This document shows positions 15,158 to 18,365 of a DNA stretch of 18,365 bases, piece by piece. Made by a program: the position numbers and the translations under genes. Source of the stretch: a bacterium. Its GTDB lineage: Bacteria; Patescibacteriota; Andersenbacteria; UBA10190. The stretch's first letter is position 1, and the number at the start of each line of letters is the position of its first letter. The notes beneath the pieces are model-generated. The model was not told the DNA's origin. It saw nothing but the letters and a program-made list of their open reading frames with translations, and made no database searches. Where the stretch lies: the NCBI GenBank assembly GCA_002686445.1, contig NZCO01000049.1, positions 1-18,365 on the forward strand. The letters run 5' to 3'.

Positions 15158-16114
15158 TTAGGCACGCACATATGGCGGTCTCGTTAAGGATAAAGCTTCG
15201 TTCGGTGTTCTGCCATACAAACCAAGATGTCTCGTATCGTTGTAATACATATTCCACAGTCGCAGCTTCAATCGTAGTTCTCCTGGTGTCGTGAAGGACA
15301 CTCGATCATAGAAGTGTTCTTGATCAGTCCGGTGGCTTCGTTCTACGGTTCCGTTCTGCGCTGGTTTACCCGGATCAATGAGGTAATGCTCAATACCAAA
15401 CTCTCGACAGTAGGCATCGAGCATATGCAGCCGCGGGTACGGTACGGTGCTCTTGTAGGAACCGTAGTAGCGATTCGTAAAGATAGCGTGATTATCAGTC
15501 TTGATTGCTCGTACGGGATAGGCAAAGCGTTGTCGTACGGTCATTACAAACTGTATGACATGGTGTTTCATCTGTTCGTCAAAGACTTCTAGATACCTCC
15601 ATCTGGTCGCAACATCAATCGCAGTGAACTGAAAGAATCGCTTCCCTGAGAGCTTGTGTGGTACATACTTCACATCAATCTCAATGAGTTCACCTGGCTG
15701 AAGGGTTGCTTTAACGTACTTGTATCTGATCTTCCGCACCCGGTACTTACGAGTCAATCCTTCTGCCTTTAGTATCTTACCAACGGTACGAGCGTGAAGC
15801 GCTATGCCTTCGTCCGCTAAATCCCAAGCGATCTTTTGCGCACATTGGTGCTTATCGTTACGCAACTCAAGTACGCGCTCCTTGGTTCGAATCGACGTTT
15901 CTCGTGGCTGAGCCTTGGGTCTAGTGCTCGTTGGAACAAGTCCTTCTTCCCCTCGTTCACGATAGGCGCGTAGCCATCGCTCTAAGCTACGTTGACTGTA
16001 AGGGCACACCTTAGCGACATCACATAATCTCACCTCTCCCGTAGCAATGGGCTTAATCCATTGTAGACGTTCTTCTTTGATACTCTTAGGCATAATGACA
16101 GTCATATACCCCAT
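15158..16114 (-). CDS. IS481-like DDE transposase
   Basis: Catalyses cut and insertion of the surrounding element. The 318-residue protein has an N-terminal helix-turn-helix (about 12-60, with CPYSQRSLERWLRAYRERG) and an integrase-core catalytic domain. The DDE triad is visible: Asp147 (in IEIDVKYV), Asp207 (in IKTDNHAIF) and Glu258 (in PAQNGTVERSHRTD). The frame is intact, so the element may be active. In-frame starts are at 16114, 16105 and 16093; none has a good Shine-Dalgarno site. The TAA stop (15158-15160) lies just outside the left inverted repeat, so the stop may come from flanking DNA. IS481 is my best family guess from the length and HTH-plus-rve layout. Confidence 0.88.
   Translation of the reverse strand: MGYMTVIMPKSIKEERLQWIKPIATGEVRLCDVAKVCPYSQRSLERWLRAYRERGEEGLVPTSTRPKAQPRETSIRTKERVLELRNDKHQCAQKIAWDLADEGIALHARTVGKILKAEGLTRKYRVRKIRYKYVKATLQPGELIEIDVKYVPHKLSGKRFFQFTAIDVATRWRYLEVFDEQMKHHVIQFVMTVRQRFAYPVRAIKTDNHAIFTNRYYGSYKSTVPYPRLHMLDAYCREFGIEHYLIDPGKPAQNGTVERSHRTDQEHFYDRVSFTTPGELRLKLRLWNMYYNDTRHLGLYGRTPNEALSLTRPPYVRA
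15162..15179 (+). repeat. Left terminal inverted repeat of the IS
   Basis: GCACGCACATATGGCGGT. Compared with the reverse complement of the right repeat it differs at positions 5 and 9 only. Confidence 0.8.
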
Positions 16115-16135
16115 AGCTAACGCTTTGGGTGTAAA

Positions 16136-16153
16136 ACCGCCATAAGTGTGTGC
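16136..16153 (-). repeat. Right terminal inverted repeat of the IS
   Basis: Reads GCACACACTTATGGCGGT on the minus strand. It overlaps the only available start codon (GTG 16148) of the next gene. Confidence 0.8.
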
Positions 16154-16633
16154 ACATTACCCTTTGCTGCCGCAGTTGCCCTGATGTTGCTATTGATTCC
16201 CACTCAAAAAGCGGATGCCGCATTGATGGATCAGGTCAATGACGCAGTCGTAGTAGCAGGTGCTCCTCTTACAGTGGAGCGATCAAACGCCTTTCAAGTA
16301 GGTGTTTTTGTTGGGCACTACACATCGTATGCTCAGCTGGTTGGTGCCGTTGCGTATCACAATGCGCGAGGTTCACTACCAACATTTACCCAAACCACGG
16401 CTGTTGTCAGCAAGACGTGCATTAACGGTACGGTCACTAGTATGTCCGACACCAATGTGACGCTTCTTACAGATGACCTGTTGAAGAGTGGCGCACCGAA
16501 GACTCAACTGGTCAGGATTGCGACGAACCAGTATAACCTGGCGATCTCACGCGGTGTTAAAGCCGGGGAGAATGTAAACCTGTGTTCAACTGATGGCTTC
16601 GCCAATCAGTACGGGCACATGACCTTGATATAG
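16148..16633 (+). CDS. Secreted protein of unknown function, 5' end probably removed by the IS
   Basis: The 161-residue frame opens with a hydrophobic signal core (residues 5-17) and a plausible cleavage site ADA|ALM after residue 24. However, the basic n-region expected before it is missing. The only in-frame start, GTG 16148, lies within the IS right repeat and has no Shine-Dalgarno site. An in-frame stop at 16118-16120 excludes a longer frame. The mature part (about 137 residues) has two Cys (91 and 146) that could form a disulfide, and beta-rich text such as INGTVTSMSDTNVTLLTDD. A strong terminator (16657-16687) marks it as a former functional gene. It is probably silent or mis-expressed now, unless the IS supplies a start and promoter. 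No homologue is recognised. Confidence 0.55.
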   Translation: MCTLPFAAAVALMLLLIPTQKADAALMDQVNDAVVVAGAPLTVERSNAFQVGVFVGHYTSYAQLVGAVAYHNARGSLPTFTQTTAVVSKTCINGTVTSMSDTNVTLLTDDLLKSGAPKTQLVRIATNQYNLAISRGVKAGENVNLCSTDGFANQYGHMTLI

Positions 16634-16656
16634 GTCCCAAGCAATAACGATCGAAG

Positions 16657-16687
16657 ACGTGCGGCAGGGAAGCCGCACGTTTTTTTG
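16657..16687 (+). terminator. Intrinsic terminator after the truncated secreted-protein gene
   Basis: Perfect 9-bp stem ACGTGCGGC (16657-16665) / GCCGCACGT (16672-16680) with a 6-nt loop and a T tract to 16686. Confidence 0.93.
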
Positions 16688-16785
16688 TTTAGCGCCACTC
16701 ATATAACAGTGGTTGCGAATCTAACGACCGACGTGCTATGCAGATACTACTACTGCTTGACCACTCATGATTCGAAAGGCTACAT

Positions 16786-17103
16786 ATGTTCTCCACACAA
16801 CTTGATAGAAGTTGCCCAGCCGTTCGGAATGGTTGGGCATGTGCAATCTGCACATTTGAGATCACCACCAACAGATACAGGCTCGTAGCGAACTGCAACG
16901 GATTTGCTGTACCGGTTCATGCGCACTGCTTTAGCGCCGGGCGGGATCAGCTCGCAGGAGTCATCAGTCCCGTGCTTCCAAGTCTGCATCTGGTGCCACT
17001 GGCCGCTGATAGTGAACACGAGATCCAAGCTGCGGTGGCGTCGTTCATGGAGCATGGCATGATCCGTTGTGGCCCTGCCTACCCACTAATTGTGAGCGCC
17101 TGA
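16786..17103 (+). CDS. Small Cys/His-rich protein, possible zinc finger (105 aa)
   Basis: Not recognised. The ATG at 16786 has AAAGG 6 nt upstream, and the gene ends 17 nt before a long hairpin terminator. The N-terminal half contains Cys19-x2-Cys22 and His45-x2-Cys48 (within NCNGFAVPVHAHC, which also includes Cys37 and His47). This spacing, C-x2-C-x22-H-x2-C, could bind one zinc ion and is reminiscent of treble-clef or RING-type knuckles. The C-terminal half is a plain mixed fold without motifs. There is no signal peptide, so it is probably cytoplasmic. A minus-strand frame covers the same stretch, but it has no start signal or terminator. A weak promoter (TTGCGA, 18-nt spacer, TATGCA) may lie at about 16712-16741. 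Confidence 0.6.
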   Translation: MFSTQLDRSCPAVRNGWACAICTFEITTNRYRLVANCNGFAVPVHAHCFSAGRDQLAGVISPVLPSLHLVPLAADSEHEIQAAVASFMEHGMIRCGPAYPLIVSA

Positions 17104-17120
17104 CGGAGCCCAAATCAAGC

Positions 17121-17158
17121 GCCCGCTTGACCCATTCAATGAGTCGGCGGGCTTTTTT
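17121..17158 (+). terminator. Intrinsic terminator after the Cys/His-rich gene
   Basis: GCCCGC (17121-17126) pairs with GCGGGC (17147-17152); inner GAC/GTC and CATT/AATG pairs extend the stem. A T6 tract follows (17153-17158). Confidence 0.9.
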
Positions 17159-17241
17159 CTTACTCTAGCTATCCCTTAGCTCACAGCCCCAATGTATAAA
17201 AAGTAGAACTCGATTGTGCGGCGGGTGAGGGGCCTCGTAAA

Positions 17242-17270
17242 TTGACACGACAGGCAACACGGCGTAGCGT
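17242..17270 (+). promoter_or_regulatory. Strong sigma70-like promoter for the 79-aa gene
   Basis: TTGACA (17242-17247) and TAGCGT (17265-17270) are separated by exactly 17 nt. The predicted start lies about 33 nt before the ATG at 17310, leaving room for the Shine-Dalgarno site. Confidence 0.65.
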
Positions 17271-17309
17271 TCACAGCTGTTCGTTGCTATATGAGAAAGG
17301 AGAAGCGGA

Positions 17310-17549
17310 ATGATTTGTTTCGATGTGTATGTCTTGGGGAAAGTGATCGGTCAGGTACGCAGCAATGTGGCGAAACTCGCTTGGGAGCTGGCCCAGGTCG
17401 AATACCCTGGGTGTGCGATTAAGCGAGCCCAGTATCGCCCGTGGCGAATTATAAATGGTCGTTTCGTCACGGATGCTGCAATGCGGGGTCACGAAGCAGC
17501 CTGTCAGGCGTACGGGGGATGGGTTCCTCCCTGGTGGGCACGCCGCTAG
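17310..17549 (+). CDS. Small orphan protein, 79 aa
   Basis: Not recognised. A complete expression unit surrounds it: promoter at 17242-17270, Shine-Dalgarno AAAGGAG shortly before the ATG at 17310, and a terminator at 17574-17601. The product is basic with a Trp-rich C-terminus (GGWVPPWWARR), opens MICFDVYVLGKVIGQV, and probably forms a small mixed alpha/beta domain. No membrane helix or known motif is visible. The minus-strand frame over the same stretch has no matching signals. It could be an accessory orphan gene or a small regulator. Confidence 0.65.
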   Translation: MICFDVYVLGKVIGQVRSNVAKLAWELAQVEYPGCAIKRAQYRPWRIINGRFVTDAAMRGHEAACQAYGGWVPPWWARR

Positions 17550-17573
17550 TTCAACCAGTACGAAGGCGCTAAT

Positions 17574-17601
17574 ACCGGGTTGTTCATGCACCCGGTTTTT
17601 T
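17574..17601 (+). terminator. Intrinsic terminator after the 79-aa gene
   Basis: ACCGGGT (17574-17580) pairs with ACCCGGT (17590-17596) across a 9-nt loop, followed by a T6 tract. Confidence 0.9.
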
Positions 17602-17625
17602 CTTGCTCAATTTTCTCCTTTGCTT

Positions 17626-17643
17626 GCAGTCTCACGGGGAATC
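17626..17643 (-). repeat. Exact 18-nt copy of the tRNA-Glu 3' end (att-like)
   Basis: GCAGTCTCACGGGGAATC is identical to 17815-17832, which covers the 3' acceptor strand and the 3' half of the T arm of the tRNA-Glu gene. The two copies are direct repeats 189 bp apart. This is the pattern left by integrases that use a tRNA 3' end, although no integrase gene is visible in the window. Confidence 0.7.
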
Positions 17644-17665
17644 CTTTTCACCCGTCGCTCTCGTG

Positions 17666-17738
17666 GTCTCGCAAGCGAGACATACTTCGCTCCTCCTTCA
17701 AAGCCGGGGTCGTCTCGAAGATGAAGCAGTTCATCTTC
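17666..17738. repeat. Two perfect hairpins between the tRNA-end copies
   Basis: GTCTCGC-AA-GCGAGAC (17666-17681, 7-bp stem) and GAAGATGAA-GCAG-TTCATCTTC (17717-17738, 9-bp stem). Neither is followed by a T tract, so they are not terminators. The stretch 17602-17780 holds no supported gene. Confidence 0.6.
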
Positions 17739-17780
17739 TCGTCGTACCCTTCGATTCGACAATCTAAGACGGCTACCAAC

Positions 17781-17806
17781 AAAAAAACCGCCCTCTGGCG
17801 GTTTTT
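17781..17806. terminator. Bidirectional terminator next to tRNA-Glu
   Basis: CCGCC (17788-17792) pairs with GGCGG (17797-17801) across a 4-nt loop, with A7 on the left and T5 on the right. In the minus direction it follows the tRNA by about 10 nt and ends in seven T residues, so its main role is to terminate the tRNA transcript. Confidence 0.85.
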
Positions 17807-17815
17807 AGTTGGTCG

Positions 17816-17887
17816 CAGTCTCACGGGGAATCGAACCCCGATTGCCGGCGTGAAAAGCCGGTGTCCTAGCCATTAGACGATGAGACC
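17816..17887 (-). tRNA. tRNA-Glu (anticodon TTC)
   Basis: A 72-nt cloverleaf can be folded by eye: acceptor GGTCTCA/TGAGACT (first pair G-T), D stem GTCT/GGAC, anticodon stem CCGGC/GCCGG with loop TTTTCAC (anticodon TTC), and T stem CGGGG/CCCCG with loop TTCGATT. The discriminator is G. The CCA end is not encoded, since the bases after the discriminator read CGACCA. A terminator follows at 17781-17806. Confidence 0.95.
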
Positions 17888-18121
17888 TCGTCGCAGCCTA
17901 ATGCGCTCCACGCCCCTTGGACCATACGGTCCAGCGAGACGAACGCTCCATAGCTGCTCCTCTATCCCACAACCCTGTCTGCCGTCAGGCAGGCTCGGTC
18001 GCAGCATTCACTGCAGCACTCGAACGTAAAGTTCTCCTGCTTTGCTCATTTGCGCTGCGAGCTTGCGGGAGCCCTTTGAGTGGCGACCTACCCGGTGTTG
18101 GTGTTGCATACTATGCAGTAT
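17888..18121. other. Gene-free stretch with palindromes
   Basis: No supported gene. It holds a perfect dyad TGGACC-ATAC-GGTCCA (17918-17933), a hairpin CTGCC-GTCA-GGCAG (17979-17992, extendable to 7 bp with a G-T pair) and a 13-nt palindrome TGCATACTATGCA near 18106-18118. The motif GTCGCAG occurs at about 17812, 17891 and 17998. I associate the CTGCCGTCAGGCAG type with CPR intergenic sequences, but this is recollection and not checked. Confidence 0.5.
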
Positions 18122-18365
18122 TTATTTTATAGGTTCAAGTAAATGCGGCAAGAAGTTACTGGGGGTAATAAGTTCGGGTGTTGAGTCATATTTACGTCGC
18201 CAGCCGCGTGAAGGGATATGACCCGACTGATCCCACCTTATGTCGATAGGGTGGATCTGCTCGCCACGCTTGAGAATGAGGTCGACAGTGCTATCATTCC
18301 GCGATTGCCAGAAGAAGAGTTCGTCGTGGTGCTGCATAGTGTGGCTGCGCTTGATGAATTCAGCG
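18122..18365 (-). CDS. C-terminal end of a DUF4143-type ATPase (runs off right edge)
   Basis: Eighty codons and a stop, open to the window end without a required internal start. The segment ELFFWQSRNDSTVDLILKRG followed by QIHPIDIRW matches the C-terminal domain of AAA-plus DUF4143 proteins, normally of the form yyWR-x-EVDFv followed by iEVKw. Here the Glu of EVD is Thr, and IEVK is IDIR. These proteins have an N-terminal P-loop ATPase domain, which would lie outside the window. Their function is poorly defined and often proposed to be chaperone- or toxin-antitoxin-like. The nuclease-like acidic/Lys pattern seems partly eroded. No terminator is seen after the stop. Confidence 0.7.
   Translation of the reverse strand, partial: AEFIKRSHTMQHHDELFFWQSRNDSTVDLILKRGEQIHPIDIRWDQSGHIPSRGWRRKYDSTPELITPSNFLPHLLEPIK

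Larger units (their letters stand above)
15162..16153. mobile_element. IS481-like insertion sequence, about 992 bp
   Basis: One transposase gene bounded by 18-bp terminal inverted repeats (15162-15179 and 16136-16153) that match at 16 of 18 positions. No convincing target-site duplication is visible in the immediate flanks, so the exact outer ends could shift by a few bases. It lies between the metallopeptidase gene and a secreted-protein gene that appears 5'-truncated. Confidence 0.8.

Noticed and set aside
16780..17055. 91-codon minus-strand frame with several Cys residues
   Set aside because: The plus-strand gene has AAAGG at the right distance and a terminator; the antisense frame has neither.
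17271..17591. 106-codon minus-strand frame opposite the 79-aa gene
   Set aside because: It begins inside the plus-strand terminator and has no promoter or Shine-Dalgarno site.
17580..17876. 98-codon plus-strand open frame across the tRNA-Glu gene
   Set aside because: It runs antisense through the tRNA and through the bidirectional terminator; such frames arise from tRNA sequence and have no start signal.
17917..18132. 71-codon plus-strand open frame in the gap right of the tRNA
   Set aside because: It consists of palindromic intergenic sequence without a Shine-Dalgarno site or terminator; treated as repeat-derived.
1..18365. CRISPR array, T-box or other riboswitch, rRNA
   Set aside because: No regularly spaced repeats were seen, the leaders of ileS and argS are too short (about 45 nt or less of free sequence) for a T-box, and no rRNA-like sequence was recognised.

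Overview
The window looks like a chromosomal segment of a bacterium, most plausibly from the Patescibacteria/CPR radiation, although no 16S or ribosomal marker is present to confirm this. Points in favour are an isoleucyl-tRNA synthetase of the eukaryote-like type, an arginyl-tRNA synthetase whose HIGH motif is replaced, many short orphan genes, and palindromic intergenic sequences of a kind I associate with CPR contigs. Several genes end in TGA (674-2656, 12899-13288, 16786-17103), so the standard bacterial code is used and UGA is not recoded. Base composition is near 50% GC by eye.

Left part (1-10948), almost all on the minus strand, is a housekeeping block. A first operon reads recO -> a 660-aa membrane-anchored protein with DUF11-like repeats -> tgt (running off the left edge). 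A gap at 3399-3942 holds a 48-codon plus-strand gene with its own promoter and terminator, facing the terminator of a TPR-like gene (3943-4728) that has its own promoter. A second operon reads argS -> a half-length glycosyltransferase-like protein with a lysine-rich tail -> ileS. Upstream of argS lies a conserved hypothetical gene (10424-10948) with its own terminator.

Centre (10949-12796): a divergent intergenic region drives a plus-strand umuD-umuC pair, whose stop and start codons overlap by one base. The UmuD homologue keeps the cleavage site but has lost both residues of the Ser-Lys catalytic dyad (Ala58, Arg95). The UmuC partner appears intact, including a beta-clamp motif. This is the most interesting item in the window.

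Right part (12797-17601) looks like an accessory region built from single-gene units, several with a sigma70-like promoter, a Shine-Dalgarno site and a hairpin terminator: an orphan 129-aa protein, a secreted trypsin-like protease, a membrane-anchored zinc metallopeptidase (opposite strand), a 992-bp IS481-like insertion sequence with 18-bp inverted repeats that seems to have removed the 5' end of a secreted-protein gene, a small Cys/His-rich protein and a 79-aa orphan.

Right edge (17602-18365): a tRNA-Glu gene (minus strand), an exact 18-nt copy of its 3' end 189 bp away, a cluster of perfect hairpins and palindromes, and the C-terminal end of a DUF4143-type ATPase gene that continues beyond the window.
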